64,000 bases of DNA, from positions 558,018-622,017 of the forward strand of contig NZ_FREV01000002.1 of the NCBI RefSeq assembly GCF_900143545.1, written 5' to 3'. A program made the translations under genes and the position numbers. Under the pieces are notes generated by a model. It was not told the DNA's origin. It saw nothing but the letters and a program-made list of their open reading frames with translations, and ran no database searches. Every line of letters begins with the position of its first letter. The first letter of the stretch is position 1. Positions 53,091 through 62,524 of the stretch are shown here, piece after piece. This DNA comes from Loktanella sp. Alg231-35. GTDB lineage: Bacteria > Pseudomonadota > Alphaproteobacteria > Rhodobacterales > Rhodobacteraceae.

Positions 53091-55623
53091 TGTTCACAAT
53101 CCTGCCTGGCACAACGATCAGTTTTCTGGGAGCTGCCCCATCAAGCGCATTCTGGACGACATCCAGTGCAAGCGCCAGTTCTTCGACCGCCTGCTTGCTG
53201 GCATCCGCCGCGACATTGATCTCGGCCCGGCGTTTGCCGTTGATCTGGATGGGCATCGTGACGGTATCTTCAACCAGCATTGCCTCATCGGCCAACGGCC
53301 AAGGCGCGTTAGCGATCAGGCCGTCGCCGCCCAGCATTGACCAGATTTCTTCGGACAAATGCGGGGTCATGGGGGACATCAGTTGGGCCAAGACCTTGGC
53401 CGCTTGACGCTTTACCGCACCGCCCGCTTTGGATTTCGCCAACACGTTTGTAAAGGCGTAAAGCTTTGCAATTGCTGCATTAAATCCGAATGTTTCAACC
53501 CCCATGGTGACGTCATGGATGGCCTTGTGCATGGCGCGCAGCAGATTGCCGTCGCCCGCTGCAACGCCTTCGTCCATCGCCGCGATATCGGCCGTCAGAC
53601 GATGCACGCGGTTGAGGTGTTTGTAGGTCGCCTCAGCGCCAGAGGCCGTCCATTCGACATCCCGCTCTGGCGGGCTGTCAGACAGCACAAACCAGCGGGC
53701 GGTGTCGGCACCGTATTTGGCTAGGATATCGTCAGGATCGACGACGTTCTTTTTTGATTTGGACATTTTGGCAGAGGGGATGATTTCAACCTCGGTGCCA
53801 TCGGCCAGTTTCCCGTCGGTCACATCCTCTGGCAAATGATAGACCGGGCGCTTGTTGCGGTTGCGCGTCTGGTAAATCTCATGCGTGACCATGCCTTGGG
53901 TAAAGAGAGCGTTAAACGGCTCTGCTGTCCCTTGGGGCAAGTGGCCGGTCATGTTCATCGCACGGGCAAAGAAACGACTGTAGAGCAGGTGCAAAATCGC
54001 ATGCTCAATCCCGCCGATATACTGATCGACGTTCATCCAATAGGCGGCATCCTCTAAGTTGGTCGGCGTGTCTGCATCGGGGGCGGTGAAGCGTGCGAAA
54101 TACCATGAGGAATCCACGAAGGTATCCATCGTGTCTGTCTCGCGCTGCGCAGGCTTGCCACAAGACGGGCAGGCACAGTCGCGCCATGTTGGGTGTCGGT
54201 CCAACGGGTTGCCCGGCACGTCAAAGCTCACGTCATAGGGCAGTTCAACTGGTAGATTCTCTTTCTTTTCAGGCACCACACCGCAATCATCACAATGTAC
54301 GACAGGGATCGGGCAACCCCAGTAGCGCTGCCGGGACAAACCCCAGTCGCGCAAACGAAATTTGGTCACGCCTTGACCTATACCATTGGATTCACAGAAA
54401 GAAATTGCGGTTGCAATGCCATCGTCGCCGGTCTGCTCAGTCGCGCCGGCGAAGCCGCGGATATAGATCACTGGTTCTGATTTTGGCGGCACATAGGCAT
54501 TACCGCCATCTTCGGGCAGGATTGTGCCGTCGTCTTTGACAGGCGCATAGGTGCTGATCACCGGCAGGTCATACTTGCGCGCGAAATCAAGGTCACGCTG
54601 GTCGTGTGCCGGGCAACCAAAGATCGCGCCAGTGCCGTAGTCCATCAGGATAAAATTGGCGATATAGACGGGCAGGTCGGGCTGGCCCTCAAGCGGATGC
54701 TTGACGCGCAGCCCGGTGTCATAACCCAGCTTATCGGCCTTCTCGATCGCCTCGGCGGTCGTGCCACCCTTGCGGCATTCTGCGCAGAAGTCGGCGACCT
54801 TGCCGTCGGTCGTTTCCAGCTCTTTCGCCAGCGGGTGATCTGGGGAGATACCCACAAAAGACGCGCCCAGCAGGGTGTCAGGCCGGGTGGTATAAACCTC
54901 AATCTCGCCGCCATCGGTGCGTTGGAATGCAAACTGCAACCCGCGCGACTTGCCGATCCAGTTGGCCTGCATCAGCTTTACCTTCGCAGGCCAGTCATCC
55001 AGCCCGTCAATCGCGGTCAGCAACTCCTCGGAATAGTCGCTGATCTTAAAGAACCATTGCACCAGTTCGCGGCGTTCCACTTCGGCACCAGAGCGCCAGC
55101 CTTTGCCGTCGATCACCTGTTCATTGGCCAGCACGGTCATATCAACCGGGTCCCAGTTCACGACCGCTTTCTTTCGGTAAATCAGTCCCTTAGACAGGAA
55201 ATCAATGAACAGGGCCTGCTGCTGACCATAGTATTCCGGGTCACAAGTCGCAAACTCACGTGACCAGTCAATCGACAGGCCCAGCGGTTTCATCTGCGCG
55301 CGCATGTCGGCGATATTCTGGTAGGTCCAATCCTTGGGGTGACCTCCCGACGCCATCGCGGCATTCTCGGCAGGCATACCAAAGGCGTCCCAGCCCATCG
55401 GGTGCAGGATGTTATGCCCGGTGGCTAGCTTATAGCGCGCGATCACGTCACCCATCGTGTAGTTGCGCACGTGGCCCATATGGATGCGGCCCGACGGATA
55501 GGGGAACATCTCAAGCACATAGTACTTTGGCTTGTCCTCACGCCGCTCTGCCTTGAACGTCTGGGCCTCGGCCCAAGCGTCCTGCCATTTCGCTTCAAGC
55601 GTTGCGGGGGTGTAGGTGGTCAT
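53080..55623 (-). CDS. leuS: Leucyl-tRNA synthetase
   Basis: 847 residues of a class I synthetase. The HIGH motif appears as HMGH ([12 protein letters not shown], residues 44-55) and the KMSKS loop as [10 protein letters not shown] near residue 618. The editing domain and zinc-like Cys cluster ([19 protein letters not shown]) are present. It charges tRNA-Leu. First gene of the operon with lptE and holA. Confidence 0.97.
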   Translation of the reverse strand: MTTYTPATLEAKWQDAWAEAQTFKAERREDKPKYYVLEMFPYPSGRIHMGHVRNYTMGDVIARYKLATGHNILHPMGWDAFGMPAENAAMASGGHPKDWTYQNIADMRAQMKPLGLSIDWSREFATCDPEYYGQQQALFIDFLSKGLIYRKKAVVNWDPVDMTVLANEQVIDGKGWRSGAEVERRELVQWFFKISDYSEELLTAIDGLDDWPAKVKLMQANWIGKSRGLQFAFQRTDGGEIEVYTTRPDTLLGASFVGISPDHPLAKELETTDGKVADFCAECRKGGTTAEAIEKADKLGYDTGLRVKHPLEGQPDLPVYIANFILMDYGTGAIFGCPAHDQRDLDFARKYDLPVISTYAPVKDDGTILPEDGGNAYVPPKSEPVIYIRGFAGATEQTGDDGIATAISFCESNGIGQGVTKFRLRDWGLSRQRYWGCPIPVVHCDDCGVVPEKKENLPVELPYDVSFDVPGNPLDRHPTWRDCACPSCGKPAQRETDTMDTFVDSSWYFARFTAPDADTPTNLEDAAYWMNVDQYIGGIEHAILHLLYSRFFARAMNMTGHLPQGTAEPFNALFTQGMVTHEIYQTRNRNKRPVYHLPEDVTDGKLADGTEVEIIPSAKMSKSKKNVVDPDDILAKYGADTARWFVLSDSPPERDVEWTASGAEATYKHLNRVHRLTADIAAMDEGVAAGDGNLLRAMHKAIHDVTMGVETFGFNAAIAKLYAFTNVLAKSKAGGAVKRQAAKVLAQLMSPMTPHLSEEIWSMLGGDGLIANAPWPLADEAMLVEDTVTMPIQINGKRRAEINVAADASKQAVEELALALDVVQNALDGAAPRKLIVVPGRIVNIVI

Positions 55624-55741
55624 GATCGCGGACTTTCAGAAAAAAGCAAAACACCGGGCTGGTGGCCCGGCGGTATTCATAATGGGGGATGGGTGGGATG
55701 GCTATAGGGCGCAGCCAGGAAAGGGCTGCCCCAAAAAGAAA

Positions 55742-55763
55742 GAGCGGCCCCGAAGGACCGCTC
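55742..55763 (-). terminator. Terminator of the porin gene
   Basis: On the minus strand GAGCGGTCC pairs with GGCCGCTC across TTCGG-type loop bases, followed by TTTCTTTTT. It begins 27 bases after the porin stop. Confidence 0.8.
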
Positions 55764-55789
55764 AAACTTAGATGAAGTGCTGGTTTCGC

Positions 55790-56908
55790 TTAGAATGCGA
55801 AGGACAGCTCAACAGTTGTACCCGGCAGGTAGTCGCCGCCGCCGATTTCATCGGTTTGGTCGCCATCGTCATCTTCACCGTAGGATACGAGAAGCTCTGC
55901 ACCGCCGCCCAGGTCATATGTACCAGCAACGTAGTAGTCAGCGTCATCGCCTTCGTTCTCGTTCTGCATACCAGCGAGAAGTGTTAGGCCGTTACCAACA
56001 TCGTAAGAGCCGTCCAGGTTCCACTTGTCGGTACCCTGATCGTAATCATAGTCAGCTGTGACTGCGATTGGGCCGTCAGAGTAAGCAACGTTCAGACCGT
56101 AGTTGTCTTCATCAGTCGCGTCATCTTCAGACACATAATATACAGTCGCTGTAACCGGACCGAATGGGTATGCGACCTGAATACCAGTGGACGATGTGTC
56201 AGCTGTTTCGTTGGAAGCATATGCAACTGTGATGTCTGCGCCACCGAAAGATGCACCAACAGCGATACCGAAGACTTCGGATACGTTGTAATCACCATTC
56301 GCAGCGTTTGCTGCAGCGCCGAACACAGCGTCTGCTTCTTCTTGATAAGCAGCTGTCACTGAGAACTGGCCGAGATCAGAAGATGCACCGATCGACAGCT
56401 GGTCAGTCTCACCGTCTGCGCCAGCGGTGTCGCTAACAAGAACGCCAGCAGCATCGCTGATTGCGTAAGAAACAGATGCATCTACGCTTCCAACAGTGAC
56501 GTCACCGCGAAGAACGTTTTCACCGTCTGCTTCGGAGAAGCCGTCGGCTTCCATATCGCCGGCACCGGACCAGCGTGTTTCTGCTGCGAACCCTGTGTCA
56601 CCGAAGAACAGGCCAGCATTTTCAGACTCTAGTGACAGCACGTAACTATCAGAAACAGTCGCCTGACCATTCGTATCGTCAACAATGTCAAATTCAAACG
56701 ACGCTGTTGCAGTCAGGCCGTTATCAAGCGTGGCAGACATTGTGACGTCAAGATCGGCGCCCCAGAAGAAGCCGTCTTCGCCAAATGTGGAGTCATCGTT
56801 GTAGCCAAGTGATGCGTCGCCGCCGAAGCTTACGCCAGCGTGTCCGTCAGCAGCAGCAGCGCCGGCAAATGCGACGATAGCTGTTGTTGTAAGAAGGATG
56901 CTTTTCAT
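55790..56908 (-). CDS. Outer-membrane porin
   Basis: 372 residues. Signal peptide MKSILLTTTAIVAFAGAAAA, cleaved before DGH. The mature part is acidic with about sixteen alternating strands, such as FFWGADLDVTMSATLDNGL and LGQFSVTAAYQEE, and ends in ELSFAF with the terminal Phe recognised by the Bam complex. This is the general porin type of Rhodobacteraceae. The upstream 226 bases (56909-57134) hold its promoter and the divergent yggS-like gene's start; no gene is seen there. Confidence 0.92.
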   Translation of the reverse strand: MKSILLTTTAIVAFAGAAAADGHAGVSFGGDASLGYNDDSTFGEDGFFWGADLDVTMSATLDNGLTATASFEFDIVDDTNGQATVSDSYVLSLESENAGLFFGDTGFAAETRWSGAGDMEADGFSEADGENVLRGDVTVGSVDASVSYAISDAAGVLVSDTAGADGETDQLSIGASSDLGQFSVTAAYQEEADAVFGAAANAANGDYNVSEVFGIAVGASFGGADITVAYASNETADTSSTGIQVAYPFGPVTATVYYVSEDDATDEDNYGLNVAYSDGPIAVTADYDYDQGTDKWNLDGSYDVGNGLTLLAGMQNENEGDDADYYVAGTYDLGGGAELLVSYGEDDDGDQTDEIGGGDYLPGTTVELSFAF

Positions 56909-57134
56909 GGATATTTTCCCTCGTGTTTTGCATTCCCAAGAATGCCAGTTAGCCTAGCATTGCGGACTACCTGCGCCTTACGCTGCGGACACTCAAGTGA
57001 ATTAGGGCTTAAATGGACCCGTTTGATGGAAATGGTGCATCAATGACACACAAAATTTTCAAACATGACAGGCCTTCAATTTCGGACTATTTCAGCCCGA
57101 AACCTGCCGTGATCCTTATTTTTCGGAGCTTGCC

Positions 57135-57788
57135 GTGTCCCTAGCCGAAATTCAGACCCGTTGCGCCGCCGCCTGTGATAATGCGGGCCGCGATGTGACT
57201 GAAATTAATCTAATTGCAGTTTCCAAAGTGCAACCCAACGAACGGGTTGAGTCGATTCTGGACGAGGGCCACCGCAGCTTTGGTGAAAACAAGGTGCAGG
57301 AGGCCGCTGGCAAATGGCCCGCCTTTCGTGAACGCTATGACGGGATCAAGCTACATCTGATCGGTCCATTGCAGACCAACAAGGTCAAACAGGCCATGCA
57401 GCTGGCGGATGCCATTCACACGGTTGATCGCACCAAACTTGCAAATACAATCGCGCGCCACGCACAAGAGCTTGGGACATGCCCGGACCTGTTCATTCAG
57501 GTGAACACAGGTGAGGAAGAACAAAAGGCAGGCGTCCTGCCCGGCGATGCTGACGCCTTCATCGCCGAGATGCGCGCGCTTGACCTGCCATTGCAGGGGT
57601 TGATGTGCATCCCGCCGGTTGATGAGGAACCATCGTTGCATTTTGCCCTGCTGGCCAAGATTGCCACCCGCAATGACCTGACAGGTCTGTCGATGGGAAT
57701 GAGCAGCGATTTTGAAATCGCCATCGCGCTTGGCGCCACGCATATCCGCGTCGGCTCTGCCATTTTTGGTGAGCGCGTCTACGGGTGA
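57135..57788 (+). CDS. YggS-family PLP homeostasis protein
   Basis: 217 residues, GTG start at 57135. PLP-binding Lys31 lies in LIAVSKVQP, followed by SFGENKVQEA, HLIGPLQTNK, SMGMSSDFEIAIALGATHIRVGSAIFG, all conserved. It binds pyridoxal phosphate and buffers its level. Four-base overlap with the following pseudouridine synthase gene. Confidence 0.93.
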   Translation: MSLAEIQTRCAAACDNAGRDVTEINLIAVSKVQPNERVESILDEGHRSFGENKVQEAAGKWPAFRERYDGIKLHLIGPLQTNKVKQAMQLADAIHTVDRTKLANTIARHAQELGTCPDLFIQVNTGEEEQKAGVLPGDADAFIAEMRALDLPLQGLMCIPPVDEEPSLHFALLAKIATRNDLTGLSMGMSSDFEIAIALGATHIRVGSAIFGERVYG

Positions 57789-58432
57789 GTGATGACTACA
57801 ACCCACCGCAGGACCCTCTGAACATCCTGCATGACGACCACGAAGTTATTCTGGTCGATAAACCCAGCGGCCTGTTGTCGGTGCCGGGCAAGGGTGAACA
57901 TCTGGCTGATTGCCTGATCGCGCGTGTGCAGGCGGCCTTTCCCATGGCATTGCTGGTGCATCGGCTCGACCGGGATACGTCGGGTGTGATGATCTTTGCG
58001 CTGACCCCGCATGCGCAACGCCACCTTGGGCTGCAGTTTGAAAAGCGCCAAACCAAAAAAACCTACGTTGCACGGGTCTGGGGCGAGATCACGGAAAAGA
58101 CGGGCACTGTTGATCTGCCCCTGATCGTGGATTGGCCGAACCGCCCTAAGCAGATGGTTGACCATGACAACGGCAAACAAGCTGTCACCGATTGGCGTGT
58201 TGTGCGTGCCAAGAATGGAGAAAGCCGGGTGCGCCTGATGCCCCACACCGGGCGATCACATCAATTGCGTGTGCATATGCTGGCCATGGGTCATCCGATC
58301 CTGGGTGATCCGTTTTATGCCGAAGGTGCTGCGCGGGACTACCCGCGCCTGATGCTGCATTCCGAGACACTGCAATTCCGCCATCCCGACGGTGGGCAAG
58401 GGATGCGCATTACTGCGAAATGCCCGTTCTAG
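57785..58432 (+). CDS. RluA-family pseudouridine synthase
   Basis: 215 residues. Catalytic Asp62 in HRLDRDTSGV, substrate-contact KTYVARVWGE and the closing MPHTGRSHQLRVH are family marks. It has no S4 domain, so it resembles short RluA types that modify 23S rRNA and tRNA. Its stop overlaps the convergent dioxygenase gene by four bases. Confidence 0.9.
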   Translation: MSDDYNPPQDPLNILHDDHEVILVDKPSGLLSVPGKGEHLADCLIARVQAAFPMALLVHRLDRDTSGVMIFALTPHAQRHLGLQFEKRQTKKTYVARVWGEITEKTGTVDLPLIVDWPNRPKQMVDHDNGKQAVTDWRVVRAKNGESRVRLMPHTGRSHQLRVHMLAMGHPILGDPFYAEGAARDYPRLMLHSETLQFRHPDGGQGMRITAKCPF

Positions 58433-59358
58433 CGGTCCAACGGCTGCAGCGTACTTTGCAGACGTGCGCGCAGGTATTCGTGCTGACTGGGTAGCTTGAG
58501 CGCCTCACCAAGGTTGGCCGTGTCTTCATCACGATCAAAGCCGGGTTCATTGGTGGCCACTTCAAACAACACGCCGCCGGGCGTGCGGAAATAGATGGCG
58601 TAGAAATAGTCGCGGTCTATCACCGGCGTCACCTGATAGCCTGTATCCAGCAGTGCTTCGCGGACCTCTAACTGGCGGGCGCGGTTTTCGACAGCAAAGG
58701 CGATATGGTGAACCGAACCTGCCCCTTGGGCGGCATCTGCGGCGCAGGAGTGTGCCTCGATATCGATTGTGTTCGCGTCATTGCCACCGGGCACGGCAAA
58801 GCGCGTGACATTGCCTTCGGTGTCCTGTTTCTCATAACCCATAAAGCCAAGCAGTTCGGCGCTGGCGTCAGGGTCGTTCAGGCGCATGTCGGCGGAATGG
58901 AAACCGTGAATGCCCATCTGTGTGCCCACACCGTTGCCCGTCCAAGGAGTGCGGTCGTCATCACTTTCGACCAAGGCGAACTGGTCACCATCCGGGCCGT
59001 CAAACAGCACGCGTTTTTCGCCAAAGCGGGTACCTTGCACGATGCCACCCACATCGAAGGTGGCCAAGCGGTCTAGCCACGCCTGTGATGACCCAGTTGG
59101 AATGCTAAAGGCCGTCCGGCCAACCTCGCCTATGCCTTTGTCACCGCGCTTCGCGTTGGGGAAGGGAAAATAGGTCATGACGGTGCCGGGCGTGCCCGCC
59201 TCATCACCATAATATAGGTGATAGACGTCGGGCGCATCAAAGTTCACGGTTTTCTTGATGCGACGCAGGCCAAGAACATTGGTGAAGAACGCGTTGTTCT
59301 GACGGGCGTCACTGGCCAGCGATGTGACGTGGTGCAGGCCTTTGATTTGTTTGAGCAC
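58429..59358 (-). CDS. Ring-cleaving dioxygenase, MhqO/VOC type
   Basis: 309 residues built from two VOC domains. Metal-site markers: GLHHVTSLAS at the start, SVHHIAFAVEN in the middle, and GVLFEVATNEPGF near the end. The N-terminus GLHHVTSLASDARQNNAFF matches hydroquinone/catechol-cleaving glyoxalase relatives such as MhqO. It may open quinol rings under quinone stress. A CTATTC-N7-GAATAG palindrome overlaps its leader at 59368-59386. Confidence 0.82.
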   Translation of the reverse strand: MLKQIKGLHHVTSLASDARQNNAFFTNVLGLRRIKKTVNFDAPDVYHLYYGDEAGTPGTVMTYFPFPNAKRGDKGIGEVGRTAFSIPTGSSQAWLDRLATFDVGGIVQGTRFGEKRVLFDGPDGDQFALVESDDDRTPWTGNGVGTQMGIHGFHSADMRLNDPDASAELLGFMGYEKQDTEGNVTRFAVPGGNDANTIDIEAHSCAADAAQGAGSVHHIAFAVENRARQLEVREALLDTGYQVTPVIDRDYFYAIYFRTPGGVLFEVATNEPGFDRDEDTANLGEALKLPSQHEYLRARLQSTLQPLDR

Positions 59359-59367
59359 GGTTATCTC

Positions 59368-59386
59368 CTATTCGTTATTTGAATAG
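59368..59386. promoter_or_regulatory. Palindromic operator candidate before the dioxygenase
   Basis: CTATTC-GTTATTT-GAATAG is a perfect 6-bp inverted repeat with seven-base spacer, ten bases before the dioxygenase start and just upstream of its GGAG. MarR-type repressors (such as MhqR for MhqO) often use sites of this kind. No regulator gene is next to it. Confidence 0.45.
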
Positions 59387-59416
59387 ATAGCTCAATCCGT
59401 GCCGCACGTAATGCCG

Positions 59417-59443
59417 ACAGGCGCACCTAAATAGTGCGCCTGT
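59417..59443. terminator. Hairpin between aldehyde dehydrogenase and dioxygenase genes
   Basis: ACAGGCGCAC (59417-59426) pairs with GTGCGCCTGT (59434-59443) over a seven-base loop, 11 bases after the aldehyde dehydrogenase stop. No T run follows on the minus strand, so termination may be partial. Confidence 0.45.
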
Positions 59444-59453
59444 GCACATGGTG

Positions 59454-60893
59454 TTATTCGGCAGCCCAGCCAGAGATCGCTTTGACCTCAAGAAATTCCT
59501 CGATCCCCCAGACGCCACCCTCGCGGGCGCGGCCTGACATCTTGACGCCACCAAAGGGAGACCCGGCAGCGCGATCCTGACCGTTCATTTCGATCATACC
59601 CGCACGCAGGGCCAGTGCCATCCGGCTGCGCCGCTCGCCATCCTGACTTTGGACATAGTTGGTCAGCCCGTAGGGCGTGTCATTGGCAATGGCGATGGCC
59701 TCTGCCTCATCCTCGAAGGGGATGATCGACAGAACGGGCCCAAAGATCTCTTCGCGGGCGATGCGCATGTCGTTGTTTACGTCAGCAAAGACTGTAGGGC
59801 GAACGTAGTAACCACGGTTCACGCCTTCCGGCAGGCCGGGACCACCCGCAACAAGGCGCGCGCCCTCGTTGATGCCCACTTCAATCATATCCTGAATCTT
59901 GTCCCATTGGGTTTTGTTCACGACCGGCCCGATATGGCGGCCCGGATCGGACGCAGGGCCAACACCAATCTTGCTTGCTATCTCGGCTGCTGCTTCGACG
60001 GTTTGGTCATAGATCGACCGTTCCACCAGCATGCGGGTCGGGGCGTTGCAGGATTGGCCAGAGTTGTTCATGCAATGGATCACGCCGCGTTTGACGGCCT
60101 TTTCATCAGCATCGGCAAAGATCACATTGGCACCTTTTCCGCCCAGCTCAAGCGTGACGCGCTTGAGCGTTTCAGCCGCCGCCAATGAGATGGCCTTGCC
60201 CGCGCGGGTGGACCCGGTAAAGCTGATCATGGCCACATCTTCGTGGCGCGACAACTGGCTGCCCACGCCCAGGCCATCGCCGTTCACAAGGTTGAAAACA
60301 CCCGGTGGCAGGCCAGCATCATGCACGAACTCTGCAAAAAGCAGCGACGAAAGCGGTGCCTCTTCCGATGGCTTCAACACCATTGTGCAGCCAGCCAGCA
60401 AGGCCGGGATCACCTTGAGCGTGACTTGGTTCATTGGCCAGTTCCACGGTGTGATCAGGCCGACAACGCCAATCGGTTCCATCGCGATGCGGTCATTAGG
60501 AGCATGCGGGCCAAGAGGGCGGACCCATTCGATTGCCTTGAAAGCCTCAAGTGAGTTTTCAAGATGCCATGGCAGGCATGGGGCCTGGCTGCTGCGGGCC
60601 ATATCGATGGGCGCGCCCATCTCAATGCTGATGGCCTGGGCCATTTCTTCAACCCGAGTTTCATATTGGGCAAGGATACCCTTTACATATTCCGCACGCT
60701 TGGCCGGATCAGTGGCAGCCCAAGCGGGAAATGCCGCGCTGGCCGCAGCCACAGCCGTATCCGTGTCCGCCTGATCCCCCAGCGAAATGACTGCACATAC
60801 CTCTTCAGTTGATGGATCGATGACGTTGTGGTCGCGGACCTCTACCGGGGGAACCCATGCGCCATTGATATAAAAGTCGCGGTGCTCGATCAT
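59454..60893 (-). CDS. NAD(P)-dependent aldehyde dehydrogenase
   Basis: 479 residues. NAD-binding FTGSTRAGKAI, catalytic Glu in LELGGKGAN and catalytic Cys in NNSGQSCNAPTRM, with PWNWPMNQ conserved. Closest by eye to the general ALDH family acting on aliphatic or aromatic aldehydes. It lies upstream of the ring-cleaving dioxygenase on the same strand and may share a detoxification role. Divergent from the peroxiredoxin gene, with 127 bases between the starts. Confidence 0.92.
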   Translation of the reverse strand: MIEHRDFYINGAWVPPVEVRDHNVIDPSTEEVCAVISLGDQADTDTAVAAASAAFPAWAATDPAKRAEYVKGILAQYETRVEEMAQAISIEMGAPIDMARSSQAPCLPWHLENSLEAFKAIEWVRPLGPHAPNDRIAMEPIGVVGLITPWNWPMNQVTLKVIPALLAGCTMVLKPSEEAPLSSLLFAEFVHDAGLPPGVFNLVNGDGLGVGSQLSRHEDVAMISFTGSTRAGKAISLAAAETLKRVTLELGGKGANVIFADADEKAVKRGVIHCMNNSGQSCNAPTRMLVERSIYDQTVEAAAEIASKIGVGPASDPGRHIGPVVNKTQWDKIQDMIEVGINEGARLVAGGPGLPEGVNRGYYVRPTVFADVNNDMRIAREEIFGPVLSIIPFEDEAEAIAIANDTPYGLTNYVQSQDGERRSRMALALRAGMIEMNGQDRAAGSPFGGVKMSGRAREGGVWGIEEFLEVKAISGWAAE

Positions 60894-61020
60894 CTGTGCC
60901 TCCTGAGGTTAACGTCGATACATTGTTGGCAGTCTGTTTCGTTCCGTGCAAGCGGTGGTGGCGCTTGGCCTGAGTCGTATCTATATATCAGTCAATGAAA
61001 TTTTAGAGAGGATCAAAGCC

Positions 61021-61674
61021 ATGTCTCTGCGCATTAACGACACTATTCCTGATTTGACGGTTGAAACCGACCAAGGGACGTTTTCGCTGCACGAATGGAT
61101 CGGCGATAGCTGGGCGATTCTGTTTTCGCATCCCAAGGACTTTACCCCCGTTTGCACAACCGAGTTCGGCGCAGTTGCCCAACTGGCTGATGAGTGGGCA
61201 AAACGTGGCACCAAGGTGATTGGCGTCAGCGTCGATGGCGTTGAAGATCACAAGAAGTGGAAAGGCGATATCGAAGCCGTCGGCGGCGCCCCTGCCGGGT
61301 TCCCGATCATTGCAGATGCTGGTCTGGAAGTTTCCAAGGCCTTCGACATGTTGCCCGCCGAGGCCTACCTGCCCGATGGGCGCACGCCTGCTGATAGTGC
61401 CACCGTGCGTTCCGTCTTCATCATCGGACCCGATAAGCAGCTCAAGCTGTCGATGACTTACCCGATGACCGTTGGTCGCAACTTTGCAGAGGTCCTGCGC
61501 GCGCTGGATGGATTGCAGACATCAACAGGGCGCGGCGTTGCAACGCCAGCCAACTGGAACGTCGGTGATGACGTGATCATTCCCGCTACAGTCAGTGATG
61601 AAGATGCCAAGGCAAAATTCGGCGATTTCACAAAAGTGCTGCCGTATTTGCGGACGACACAGTTGAAAGACTGA
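61021..61674 (+). CDS. 1-Cys peroxiredoxin (Prx6 type)
   Basis: 217 residues from ATG 61021; GAGAGGA is upstream, and the frame's earlier extension to 60946 lacks homology. Peroxidatic Cys45 sits in DFTPVCTTEFG; IGVSVDGVEDHKKW and the Prx6-type C-terminal part TPANWNVGDDVIIP are present, with no resolving Cys in the usual place. It reduces peroxides in the cytoplasm. A strong terminator follows. Confidence 0.93.
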   Translation: MSLRINDTIPDLTVETDQGTFSLHEWIGDSWAILFSHPKDFTPVCTTEFGAVAQLADEWAKRGTKVIGVSVDGVEDHKKWKGDIEAVGGAPAGFPIIADAGLEVSKAFDMLPAEAYLPDGRTPADSATVRSVFIIGPDKQLKLSMTYPMTVGRNFAEVLRALDGLQTSTGRGVATPANWNVGDDVIIPATVSDEDAKAKFGDFTKVLPYLRTTQLKD

Positions 61675-61700
61675 TTGCTTTCACCCGCTCTGAAAGCAAA

Positions 61701-61728
61701 AGGCCCCAGCAAAAGCTGGGGCCTTTTT
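61701..61728 (+). terminator. Rho-independent terminator after the peroxiredoxin gene
   Basis: AGGCCCCAGC (61701-61710) pairs with GCTGGGGCCT (61715-61724) over loop AAAA, followed by TTTT. It also faces the convergent outer-membrane gene ending at 61747. Confidence 0.92.
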
Positions 61729-61746
61729 CATGTGGTCCGGGGCGTC

Positions 61747-62337
61747 TCAGAAACGATAGCTGACCGCGATGCCTGCGTAGGGCAGAACCGGTAAATCTGA
61801 TAGGTCATCATTCAAAGAGTCGATCTCGTCCTGAACAGCAGTATCGGTACTGTCAGAGCTCGCTTCCAATGATGAGATCACAACGCCGATGTCGCCAGAA
61901 AATGACCAGCCCGGCGCGAATTCTGTGTTGAACCCTGTGGTGATCACAGGGGCAATGTCGTTCTTTAGCGCGATTTCGCCTTCAAAGCTCTCAGGGCCAA
62001 CAAAGTCACCCGAGATTTCAGTGTTGGACAGCAATAGCCCACCTGACACCCGCCAAGCGTTCACCAGCGGATAGTAGTCAGCAAAGACCGCGACGCCGCC
62101 AATTTCTGCCTTACCATCAACCTCATAATCTTCGATATCGAACGTCTCGCTTTCGTTGATCCCACCCATGATCATGCCGCGCACACCCAGATTGGGCGCT
62201 GCACGATATTCGCCATGCAGTGACGGGCCAAAAGTGTTGAGACCCGCGCCAACGGCAGTGTCGCCTACTTGTTGAGCCTGCAGCAAAGTGCCGGTGAGTG
62301 TGAGGGCCGTAGCAGTCATCAAAATTCTGAAATTCAT
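61747..62337 (-). CDS. Small outer-membrane beta-barrel protein
   Basis: 196 residues. Signal peptide MNFRILMTATALTLTGTLLQA. Alternating strands (LGVRGMIMGGIN, WRVSGGLLLSNTEI, GWSFSGDIGVVISSL) and a final AVSYRF with terminal Phe suggest an eight-stranded barrel like OmpW/OmpX. No ligand is predicted. Confidence 0.75.
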   Translation of the reverse strand: MNFRILMTATALTLTGTLLQAQQVGDTAVGAGLNTFGPSLHGEYRAAPNLGVRGMIMGGINESETFDIEDYEVDGKAEIGGVAVFADYYPLVNAWRVSGGLLLSNTEISGDFVGPESFEGEIALKNDIAPVITTGFNTEFAPGWSFSGDIGVVISSLEASSDSTDTAVQDEIDSLNDDLSDLPVLPYAGIAVSYRF

Positions 62338-62464
62338 TTTGCAATCCTCTTAGTGGTGATTTGGGTCAATACAACGCAATCGTTAAATACTTGATGCCAC
62401 CCACATAGGTTGCTTGCGCACTCATGAAAGCAGATTTGGGCAACTTTTCGCCTTTCTGCCGGAC

Positions 62465-62499
62465 AACAAAAAACACCCGGCCAAATTGACCGGGTGTTT
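62465..62499 (-). terminator. Terminator of pnp
   Basis: On the minus strand AAACACCCGG pairs with CCGGGTGTTT across a nine-base loop and is followed by TTTGTTG. It lies 26 bases after the pnp stop. Confidence 0.85.
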
Positions 62500-62524
62500 G
62501 AGCTTTGTCCAAAAAGGGGGCAGA

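Noticed and set aside
54604-55263. A 219-codon plus-strand frame inside leuS
   Set aside because: The leucyl-tRNA synthetase on the other strand is certain, so this is a shadow.
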